From the NCBI GenBank assembly GCA_032718565.1, contig JAVGVS010000057.1, forward strand, positions 422,432 through 486,431: a stretch of DNA of 64,000 bases, given 5' to 3'. The DNA comes from Distichodus sexfasciatus. Lineage: Eukaryota; Chordata; Actinopteri; Characiformes; Distichodontidae. Below are positions 1 through 10,359 of this stretch, piece after piece (position 1 is the first letter of the stretch; each line of letters begins with the position of its first letter). The notes under the pieces are model-generated. The model made no database searches. It was not told the origin of the DNA and saw only the letters and a list, made by a program, of their open reading frames with translations. A program made the translations under genes and the position numbers.

Positions 1-2220
1 GCTTGGGCTGGACCGAGACCTGAACTTAGGCGCCTGATTCAGCCGCTTCACCGAGTTCCTGTTCCGATTGGTTCCGAAACATCTATCAACTTTTTTGCCC
101 ATACGAACCGGAGCAAGAACCTTTACCCAGAACACACCTCACCTGCAGGATTTTGCCAGAAATTTGAGCTGCTGGACGCTGAATTTCTGGAGAGTCATTC
201 TGGGGGATTTTACACTGATTTCAAGAGCATCGCAGAGGTGACAGAGCTTGACCCGCAGTCCGAAGTTCTGTGCTCGCGACTTCAGCTAAATTCGTCTTAC
301 AAGTGTGTAAAATGTACTAAGGTGGGTTGAAAAATGTAAGATGCCCATGTTATTAATTATTAATTGAAAATCAAGAATTTAGAACCTCTAATTGACCTAA
401 TCTTGCCCATGACGATTATTTTAATAATCTTTAAAATTCTGTTAATACTTTCTTCAGTATGTGTTCATGTCCTGTCCCTTTAAAACACACTATGGCATGT
501 CTCTGTGTTAAAATCTCCAGGTTTAATAGTTGAGCATATTTACAGTACAGACCTTGTCAGAGAAACATGAGGGCTAAAAAACTAAACAAAATAATTGTTC
601 ATTAATTATAATCAAGGTTAAAATGTTCATCGTGATATTGATTAGAGCTCATATTGCCCAGCCCATTGAGTTTTAACTTGGGTATGTTGGTATACAGTTT
701 AATACTAGCAGTTTATTTCATTTTTCTGACAAAGGCATGCAGTTATTTACTAAATTAATGAACATTGTGTTATCTTTTAAAACCTTTTAAGAACTTTTAC
801 TTGTCTTTCGCTGTTTGTAAAGCACCTTGTTGGAAAGTTAGGGCTGGAAGATACAACCTCAAATCAATATCACCATCGAGGATTGAACCTTCATTATGAT
901 TAATGAACAGTTTTGGAAGTTTTTGGTTTGATGTATGCCCTCATATGTAACAGGCAAGATTTGCATTGTAATTTTAAAATAATAGGAAGAAACACACACA
1001 GACTGGAGTCACATGCTGAATGTCATTTTTGATTAATTGGCTAGCCATAGTGAAAGCAGTTTCAAAGTGATATACAAATATGCAAGTTTATTTACATAAT
1101 ATGTATAATTATGGCAAAATGTCACAATTTAACACATTCTAAAGTATACATTTGGTATGGTGTAAGAGGAGGCTCATTATTTAGCCAACTGACAGTGTGA
1201 AATTTGATCTGACCTTGTTCTTAATTTTTAATCAGGTATTTTCCACTCCACACGGTCTGGAAGTTCACGTCCGGCGCTCTCACAGCGGTACCAGGCCCTT
1301 CGCCTGTGAACTGTGCGGGAAAACCTTCGGACATGCCGTCAGCCTGGAGCAGCACAAAGCTGTTCACTCACAAGTAGGTTTCATATGTGAACTGCACATG
1401 TTGCATAATAACATTACAAAGAAGCAATAAGTTGGCTTGATATTAGTGGTGGGTGGGTAGATCCAAGTATCGATAATATCTATAATAACATTGGTATTGA
1501 TATTGCTTAATACCAGTGTAATGAGATCGATACTTTAGGTTCAGTTTCTCTCCTGTATGTCACAGCGCAGAGTAGGCTTTGCTCCACCTTCTCCCCCTAC
1601 TTGTGTTTTGACGTTGCACCATCACGTGACGCTGTACCATCAGCGGTGCAAGCCAAGCAAGCAGGCTCACACAAGCACACACACACAGTACGTAACGTAA
1701 GAAATTATGGCAGAGAGAAAGAGGAGTTCCGTGTGGCTTTATTTTCAAGCCGAAGGTGAATTAACGGCGAGTTGTAGTACTTGTAATAAGCATTTTGTGC
1801 ACTTTATTTAAGACAAATATATTTTGTATTACTTGTGTTGTTTCATAATAAAATATTTATTTACTTATAAACTTGGCCCAAATTCTGTTCTGGGTGTTAA
1901 CTAATTAATAACAAAAATCATAAAAACACTTAAAGGTAATGAAAATTAATTAAGATTTAGCAATTTGATGATGCGTCCACCTTAATTATTAAGAAGTATC
2001 GATATCAGTGTCGGCAATAGTGGCCCTGTATTCACTTGGTATCGGATCGATACCAAATCTTGTAGTATCGCACACCACTAGTGGAGATCGCAGTAATTAT
2101 TTTATGCTTTTTGGTGCATTGGTTTCATTTCTGTTATAATGGAATATACTGGTAATATGTTAATAATACACTAGATAATAATAACAATAACAACAATAAT
2201 AATAATATAGTACTAGATCT

Positions 2221-2285
<65 letters not shown>

Positions 2286-5200
2286 CCACAATAAGACCTC
2301 ACTATACAGTATATACTGTATATAGTTAACAGGACTCTGTCCTGACACTGGAATTGCTACTTAAGTAAGGTATTTTATTTATTTTTACTTATTTTTTACA
2401 ACAAAAACACAAAAATATGGGCAGAATGTACCCCACGTCCTCCTGGTCTGTAGGCAATTATAAATGCCATAAATACGAAGTGTTGAGAAACACGACTGGT
2501 TAAAGGGAAAGTGGTGAGGAAGAGTTAGGATTATGATTATTCCTACTAGTTTTCATCAACATTTTAACTGATTTTTTCATCAGAACCACTCATGCCAAGA
2601 ACAAGACATTCCCATCTGATGTAAAGGAAAATGATCTTGTTTTGGCACAGGAGAGGATCTTCAGCTGCAAGATTTGCGGTAAAAGTTTCAAGAGGTCATC
2701 CACATTGTCCACACACCTACTGATCCACTCGGACACACGGCCGTATCCCTGCCAGTACTGCGGCAAGCGATTTCACCAGAAGTCTGATATGAAGAAACAC
2801 ACCTTCATCCACACAGGTAGGACTAATAAAGTGTTCATGTTTTGGGCAATTATGATTTTTTAATTCATGAGTTTGAAAAGATTACATTGTTCAATATTTT
2901 CTGGAAGGTAAAAAAGCAACAGTTGGTAGTGTAATGGTTAGGGAGTTGGTTGGAAGGTCGCTGGTTTGAATCCAGGACTGGTAAAGGTGCCACTGAGGTA
3001 CTGATGAGCAAGGTACCGTCCTCAAGCAGCTTTGGCGGTGCCTAAAAAGCTGCCCACTGCTCCTTTACGGATGGGTCAAATGCAGACGTCAAATTTAATT
3101 GTGGTGAACTGTGTGTTCACAATGACAAATAATCACTCACTTTCTCATTAAGTGTGGTTAGAATGTCTTTGAATGTAATGGTGTGCGTTAACTTTTGGCA
3201 ACATTATTTCCACAAATTGTCTCTCAACAACAGTGTTTAATGAAGATCACGTATTCAGTGTTAAAGTAACTAAATAATTGTAAAAGTACCCCCATTTTGT
3301 TTGGTCATTTGAACTAAAGTATTTTGAATTAAGTTCTTAATTAAGATCTGAGTATTTGCATGTATGTATGGGCCATATCCGAATTGTCCGCCGTTCAAAC
3401 CAGGAAAACAGAGTTAAATACTTCCGCTTTTCACTAGTGATGGGAAGTTCAGATCATTTTACCGACTTGGACCTTTGAGTCTCGTTCAGCAAAATGAACG
3501 AATCTTTTTTCGAGTCATTTCGTTCATTTTAGCAAAATATAATTAAAATGTTACCTGTTACCTCCATAACACATCTACTGCTTACACAAACGTTGATCAC
3601 ACTACAAACAAGACAAAACTATAATGCTATAAGAAACAGAAAATATTAATTCATTGTTTACCTATGTCTTTAGTCTATGATTCGCTCGCCTCTTATGAGA
3701 CAGGTCTTCGGGTTTGAGTCGTTCGTTCATCACGTGACAGCCCAATTAGCTAACCAACGCAGTCTGAGCCGGAAACAGAATTGATTAGTTCATCTCTCGA
3801 GTCTTTCGAGTCGTTCGTTCTTTTGTCACGTGACCACTTACCGAGCCGGTAAGTGGGGCTGTCACGTGATGAACGAACAACTCAAACCCGAAGACTCGAG
3901 AGATGAACTAATCAATTCTGTTTCCGGCTCAGACTGACAGGTTGCTTATGGTGCTGTCACGCGGATGAACGAACGACTGAACCCGAAGACTCGTAGAGAT
4001 GAACTAATCAATTCTGTTTCCGCCCAGACTGGAAGTGTTGCTTTATGGGGCTGGTTACGCGATGAACGAACGACTAAAAACCCGAAGACTCAAAACAGGT
4101 GAATCAATACTCAATACAGAAACTATAGGAAGTTATGCGCAACAAGATGCGCCGACTGAACGACTCACTTCCAATGCAGACTAATTCGCTCTTCCTGAGT
4201 CACATTACAGATCTGCTCAAAATGAACGACTGCTCAAGAATCCACCCATCACCACTTTCACTTCGGTACGCGCCTGGTGAATGACAGGTAGTTTCCCTGG
4301 TCGTCTGAGGTGATAATATCAAACCAAAAATACATTTTTAAAAAAGCTAACACATTTCTTAAATTAAAGATAGTATTAGTGTCTTTTTTTCCAAAAAATC
4401 ATAATCATATGGAGAATGCTGAACATAGTAATCCTGTATTTGTTTGATTTGGTGAAAAATGAGTGACAACACGTTCATCAAAAGTTAATAAAACAAATCA
4501 AAAGTAAGAACAAACCTAATGAATAAAACGCTCAATAACACCAGCGTCTGCCAGCCAGCGTTACGATTGGTTAGAGTTAGCGGCTAACTTGATCAGGTAA
4601 ATTCACTATATCACTACACTTATGTCAGCTCAAACAGTCTGCCAGCTAGGATTAGTTAAGGTGTGCTTTGGTTGATTGCGACAAACTACATAATTGACAA
4701 AATCAGAAAAATAATAAACAAGTTACCAGAGATGTGTTTTTCTATCAACCCACAGAAATCAGGTAACGTTAGCTGCGGTGACTTAGCTAGCTGATAACAA
4801 CTCAGTGTAAGAGAAGGCATATAACCCCAAACCTTTGTCCACTCTGCTGTTGCTGACGACTTGCAGATGCGGTTGACATCGAATGCAGAAATACGGGGGA
4901 GCTCCTTCATAGAGCTACTGTAAAACGCCATTTGTTGAAAGTATTTGTGTAAAAAGTAACCACAGACAGAGAGGTTTCCCGCTATCGGCAAAGTTATCAA
5001 TAGTGACGCCACGCCAAAGATAAGTCACCTGCCGCGCTATAAGGCGCATTGTTTAAACTTCTTTAAAAGTGAATATTATTTAAAAAGTCAGACACTTGAA
5101 ATGATGCAAAAATCTAAGTACACTCAAATCTATTAAGTTATTCAGCTTTCAGCACACAGAAATTCCCCACAACCAAATGACCCATCTGTGAAGATGCTGT

Positions 5201-5611
5201 GGGCATTTCAGAGCCCAAAGAGGTGTTTGTGGACAGTACCTTGCTCATGAGTACCCCAGAGGTACCTTTACCGTCCAGAACTGGACCCTCCAATCACGGG
5301 GCCAACTCCCTAATCGTTACACTGCCAGCTGGCCCTTGGTTAAGATACTCTGTTTTACAGTGTGTTAATTTTCTTTTTCAGGTGAAAAGCCCCACAAATG
5401 CCAGGTGTGTGGAAAGGCCTTCAGTCAGAGCTCCAACCTGATCACACACAGCCGCAAACACACCGGCTTCAAGCCCTTCGGCTGTGAGCTTTGCGGCAAA
5501 GGCTTCCAGCAGAAAGTCGACCTGGAGAAGACACACAAAGAAACACAACACGGTTCAAAAATAAGATATAAATTCCACCAAAAACTATTTTCTACCCTCA
5601 CACTATTTTAA
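1..5611 (+). CDS. gfi1: GFI1 zinc-finger transcriptional repressor, 3' four exons (5' truncated by window)
   Basis: Coding exons 1-321 (open to the left edge), 1236-1373, 2651-2816 and 5382-5611; phases 0, 0 and 1 agree across GT-AG introns. Exon 1 is the linker before the fingers and ends in the first Cys pair (CVKC); the SNAG repressor domain lies outside the window. The next exons complete six C2H2 fingers, with family signatures such as VFSTPHGLEVHV, SLEQHKAVHSQ and HQKSDMKKHTFIHTG. GFI1 is a nuclear repressor of haematopoietic and sensory-cell genes; fingers 3-5 read DNA. GFI1 rather than GFI1B is supported by finger wording and by RPAP2 and GLMN next door. Oddities: finger 6 has 13 instead of 12 residues between the second Cys and first His (extra codon near 5531-5533). 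After the final His-Gly the frame runs 18 more codons to TAA at 5609, where recalled orthologues end two residues later. A poly(A) signal AATAAA is at 5806-5811. Confidence 0.93.
322..1235. other. GFI1 intron, AT-rich, no gene seen
   Basis: Non-coding sequence between two GFI1 exons. AT-rich with no recognisable exon, RNA gene or well-bounded repeat. Confidence 0.7.
1444..2080. mobile_element. hAT-like non-autonomous transposon with BED-finger relic
   Basis: Bounded by imperfect inverted ends (TAGTGGTGGG left, reverse complement of CACACCACTA right), with the internal ATCGATAC-rich composition of fish hAT MITEs. Inside, 1707-1811 (+) is a 34-codon ORF reading MAERKRSSVWLYF, then a CSTC pair. 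This is the start of a BED zinc finger as found at the N-terminus of hAT transposases. No transposase core follows, so the element is a deletion derivative. The flanking 8 bp do not match well, so the target duplication is not proven. It lies in the GFI1 intron between exons at 1236 and 2651. Confidence 0.65.
2222..2285. repeat. (GATA)n microsatellite
   Basis: About 15 uninterrupted GATA/TAGA tetramers in a GFI1 intron. Arrays this pure are usually length-polymorphic. Confidence 0.95.
2915..3146 (+). repeat. tRNA-headed SINE, near full length
   Basis: Head resembles tRNA internal promoter boxes (TAGTGTAATGGTTAGGGAG as A box, GGTTTGAATCC as B box). The body (GGTAAAGGTGCCACTGAGG, CCCACTGCTCC) and tail (TTCACAATGACAAATAATCA) recur at more than a dozen other places in this window, on both strands. 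Confidence 0.85.
3435..4253. mobile_element. hAT-like foldback MITE with internal palindromes
   Basis: Ends are inverted (AGTGATGGG left, CCCATCACC right). A perfect inverted pair of about 40 bases sits at about 3761-3805 and 3893-3935, both containing the GATTAGTTCATCTCTCGAGT sequence or its complement. A further direct copy lies near 3985-4030. Both arms hold TCACGTGA E-box palindromes. No transposase ORF. It lies in the last GFI1 intron. Confidence 0.65.
5154..5340 (-). repeat. tRNA-headed SINE copy, minus orientation
   Basis: Same family as 2915-3146, reversed. The tail end is at 5154 and the head at 5340, with the complement of the A/B boxes (CCTAATCGTTACACTGCC). It ends 41 bases before the last GFI1 exon. 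Confidence 0.8.
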
Positions 5612-5805
5612 TGACACTATCCACACGCAGAAGAGAACGAAACGGAGTTGTGCTTTTTTTCCTCCTGTTCACGTCTGTGAATTCTACAAATAAGACTTTG
5701 TAAGTTGTGGCATGAGTTGTAGGTTTGGCCCATATGCCATAAATTGTGGTTGAATGTACACGCCCAAATCGACATGATCAGATCTGTTTTATTTAGACTA
5801 ATTTG

Positions 5806-5811
5806 AATAAA
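5806..5811 (+). promoter_or_regulatory. Putative GFI1 poly(A) signal
   Basis: AATAAA hexamer about 195 bases after the GFI1 stop codon, in AT-rich sequence. Position is right for a 3' end, but such sequence has many chance hexamers. Confidence 0.4.
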
Positions 5812-7947
5812 AATTATTTAATCCACTGTATGTCAGGATTCGCTTCAAAACTTATTTGTGTTACAATTTTCTTTGTTTTAGGAAATCTATTTACGATTGA
5901 TTAAATGAAATATAAATGCCAACAGTCAGGGAGGAATTATTAGATAAAGTACATAACGTAAATAATAAAAAGGTTTGTATTCGTAAGCGAATATTACGCT
6001 TGCTAAATAAATTTAATTTATTATGATCAAACATCTAAACGTAACCGCAATCAAGTATTTTGTTTTTATAGCTAAGTTTTAATGTACATTACGCCTAATT
6101 AAATGTACCCGCTAAATTTAGTCAATTTATAAATTATTACAAATTAAGAGAGCTGCGATCATTTTTTTTCCAATTCCACTAATATAATGGTCCAATAAAT
6201 ATACTGACCGAACGAAAAAGCGTTATTTAAAAACCTCTTAAAATACATTATGGCTGTTTTCTAGAACATGGATTAAGAATGGACTAATTTGTAAAACCAC
6301 TGAAGATTTACATCTGAAACTGGTTTTAAGACTAGGCTTAATTCCAAACGGGGAATTTGGTCCCTCGAGTTAAGAGATTAAACATTTATTTTGAATCATT
6401 ACTGGAATTACTAAAGGAGCATTTTAATTAAAATTTCATGTGAAATAAAATAATTGCATATAGTCATAAATAATACTTAAAAATATTTATCTATACGCCA
6501 TTCAAGATTAAATAAGAAGAATTTGTTTAAAAGACGTTTGTTTTGGGGGGAAAATTGGGAAAAGGGACGTTATATATTTAGTAACGTCGATGATATTCAG
6601 TAAATTATGATCATCTGCACGCGAATTTGGTAAAATACAAACATAAAAATTTTTAAACAAATTGGAAGAATAAAACATACAGTGAAGAAATAATTGCTCT
6701 CTACGAAAATTTGCCTTGGCGTTTTACAAATTTTATTTTTATATCAAGAAATATGAGGATTGTAAAGCTGCTTTGTAAAATATCAACAATTGTTTCACAC
6801 ACCTCTGAGACAAGATTGAGCAACTGAACTCCATAAATACAAACTTAATACAAACGCACCAGAGCTAACAAATCAATTGAGTTTTTTTCAGAGGGAGAAT
6901 TGTCCTAAATGTAAAACTTCTGGCAGTTCCTAATGTTTACTAACTTTTCTGGAGTCAAAAACATTCTACCACCAAACTATCCTCAGGATTAAAGTGATAT
7001 CAAAAGTTTAACAACGCGGGTCACACAGTGTGCCGGGAGTGTGTGTGATATTCCTCATGATCCAACACAACGTATAAACATTACTGTGGGATCTTGTAAG
7101 TCAGTACTAATTTTAAACTACAGCAGTGGCAGTTCGCACGGCTAAAACAAAAAAGGTTTAAATTTCACATTTTTGTTGGTGTTAAATTATTAACACAGTG
7201 TTGAGGGGCGCTGGTCTATTGGGCCCCAAATGAATCAACACTGTGCTAGTTGCTGACATCACCATCCACAAAACTGGACATCACCTGAGATTAGAGTTGA
7301 ATTACAACTACATTGAATTTAGTATTTTCAATCAGAATTTCCATGTTAGGAATCAGCGTACTTTTCCTGATTGCATGAACGGTCTCTAATAAATCACATT
7401 ACTTCACATGCAACCAGTCTGGAGACAAAAACATCTGGTAGGAATTGTACTTTCCGAGACTGGGTTTTTCCACTTCTGCATTTCACCAAATTAAGTTTAA
7501 ACATGTCAGCAATCTAGGTTTTTGGAAGACCCAAAATGTGTGAACAGTACTGTAATTATTACACACATTGTGAAAAATAATAATAGAATTCATATTTTTT
7601 ACCATACACCCAAGGAGTGGGAAGAAGCACTTATTTGGGAGTCTTCAGGAAGACAAATTTTAAATTACAGCAGGAAGATAAGTAGAAAAGAATTCCTAAG
7701 CTCCCATTTGAAATGAATAAAGTTGCCATTTTGATGATTGGAGTGCTGTGAATTTTTGCCTCTAAAATCATCTCTGAATTAATTCATATCCTCAAACCTC
7801 AACTGCAAGGATAAATTACAGTTACAACATTAAATAAATATTTAAATTTAGTTACATTTATGGTGACCGTTAACACAATTTCTTAACACGTCTGACAACA
7901 AAGAAGTAATAAAAATCTTCACACATTAAATGAAAAATACTTAATAT

Positions 7948-7953
7948 TTTATT
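7948..7953 (-). promoter_or_regulatory. Putative RPAP2 poly(A) signal
   Basis: AATAAA on the minus strand, about 175 bases past the RPAP2 stop. Confidence 0.4.
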
Positions 7954-8126
7954 TATAACATGATGTAAGCCAACAATTCCTGTTCAGGCTCAAAATTTTA
8001 GGTTACTGTCTTCTTAAATCATTTTTTAATCAGTACATTATGAAAACAGCTCTTCCTGGATCACACTTTGCACCAGTGTTGATGTTCACCGCCTTGGTCA
8101 AACTGCTCTACTGCATGTGTTTAGAC

Positions 8127-10328
8127 TTATTCCTCAGGTTTGAAGATCTGAACCAGGTTTTGCAGGTCCCGGTGGTTGAGATTGAGCGCCTGCATCAGGG
8201 AGGAGATGTACTCCACCGACGTTGGCCTTGCCATTGACTCTCTCAGCAGCGAAGATGATTCAGTCAACCTGGCCAACAAGACAACGTGGAGAACATGAGA
8301 GAGGAACCCAGAAGATACCAGACGTCACATCTTGCACGTCTTACGGGAAATAACACTGAAGAGGCAGAACTTTGTTCCAGAGGGTAGTGAAGAATGAAGA
8401 TGGTGACACTTGACAAGCAAACTAGAATGGGTGGAAGATGTAATTAACCAAAAATTAGTGCACAACATTCTAAGAAAAAGTCACTTTGCGCCTTATGTGG
8501 TGTACCAAGTCAAATAGGAGCATGTGACACTCCATGTGCACTACCTAGTGCATAGAGAGCCATTAAGCTACAACCCTGCTAGTTCCTGAGATGCATACTA
8601 CCACACAGAAAAGTATGATAAGAGCACTTATCCACTATACTATTAAGTGCAGTAGTATGAGGCTGAGGACACAGCTCATATGCAAGGTGACATTCGCTAA
8701 GTGAGGCAAACACGCAATTTAGCTAGTTCAATTTTTTCCCGTGTGCAGGCAGAACTGCTTCAGAATTTTGGCATAAAATAACACCATATATTTTAAGACA
8801 GACTGTGCAGCATAAAATCCCACCTTGGACTTTGGATATGCCTGGCACAAGTGCTACCTTCCCAAGTACAATAAAAGCATCATCAAATATCGACTGAAAA
8901 TATCGGCAAAACTAAGTATCGGTTCGACGCCGATGACTTTAAAAAATCAATTAACAGCCGACTACAATACGATTGGCGATATCGCATCCTCATTCTCAAA
9001 AATTATTCACAGGGAAAGTACAGGAGGTGTTGGTATTTATTACAGGACCCGGTGACCACTCCAGACTGGAACTGAGGTGGAGCTGTTTGTTATCAGGTGG
9101 CAGATTGAAGGTTTATTGCAGCTTGCTCGTCCTGTGTGTATGACATGATGACTCCAACAACAGCTGGAGTGCAGGAGCATAAGAAAGTCGGAGCAAGGAA
9201 ATCTGAGGGAATTGTTTTTAGGAACGCCTACTGTGTAAAGCCATTAAAGTAGAGTGATTTGTGTGTGTGCGGCGGTGAGCTGGGCGTAATTTTTGATTTC
9301 AACCTTAAATATAAAGACAAATATTTGGAGTTGCATCTCGTAAACTTAGGAACACTCCAGATCCTTGTGCTCAGATCTCCAGATCCTTGTGCTCAGATGC
9401 CAAAGATGCCAAAATTCGCCTTAAAGGCACCTTACTAGAGCGGCTTAAAAAGAGCAGAAGCTAACGCATAAAAGGCGCTAAAATATTGAGCACAAGAAAA
9501 ACAGTGTTCTGTGGCACCTTTGGGCATCCCCCTATATGAGCATATGCAGAGGTTTCGAAAGTGTGGAGTTGAGGCACACTCGACAGCAGATGAATTTACA
9601 GACAGTGTACCATACTGTGATATATATCGTTATCGGGATATGAACTCTTGGTCATATCGTACAACCCCGTAGAATACCACCCAACAATCTTCACACACAG
9701 CGATATTATCAGTGAACCTTTACAGTGAACAATAAAATGTTTGGGGCTTCTCCCTCCTTTCTTTCCATGGACACAGACACAAAGCCGTCAGTGCCACCGA
9801 ACGATGGCGTTGTCATTGAATCATTGACCCAGACAATATTTAACACTTTCTTGAGTTTTGCAAGGTATTGTAGCTACAAGTCCCATAGCTGTAAAATTAC
9901 CACTGAAGTACTTATGAGCGAAGGTATCGCCCCCAAGTCAAATGGGTCAGATTTGATTGTGGTGTACTGTGCTGTGCTGCGTTCATAAATGAATTTATTT
10001 GGACAATTTTTATCTCTCTTTACAGCCCCCACTCCCAAACTGGATGTTTACCAAAAAGAAATCTAAGTTTCAAATCTCCAGACAGTGCTGGCATGTTTTA
10101 ATCACCAACAATGGGAAGTTGGATATGTGTGGCTCCGGCTTGTGTCTGTCCTGCAGCAGATGGTGTGTGTGTGTGTGAGTTCCCCAGGTTTTATGAAGGT
10201 GGCCCAGAGTTCCGTGCTGCTCCCGTCTGAGTCAACACGCCGTTATCTCGGCACAATTACAGAGGATCTGCTGTACAGCAGCAGCAGCAGCAGCCTGGGA
10301 AACATTCCACCTGAGGAGCTGCAACATG

Positions 10329-10359
<31 letters not shown>

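Larger units (their letters stand above)
5612..8126. other. GFI1-RPAP2 tail-to-tail intergenic region
   Basis: GFI1 3' UTR and intergenic DNA, strongly AT-rich. Short ORFs here (for example 7522-7716) have no family signature or splice partners. A minus-strand poly(A) hexamer for RPAP2 lies at 7948-7953. Confidence 0.7.

Noticed and set aside
2915..3000. Functional tRNA gene
   Set aside because: A and B boxes are present but there is no cloverleaf; the same segment heads many SINE copies.
4686..5012. 108-codon minus-strand ORF in a GFI1 intron
   Set aside because: No recognisable family or splice continuation; likely chance.
1..5611. Assignment to GFI1B
   Set aside because: Finger wording (GKSFKRSS, KKHTFIHTG) and the RPAP2-GLMN neighbourhood match GFI1 better.
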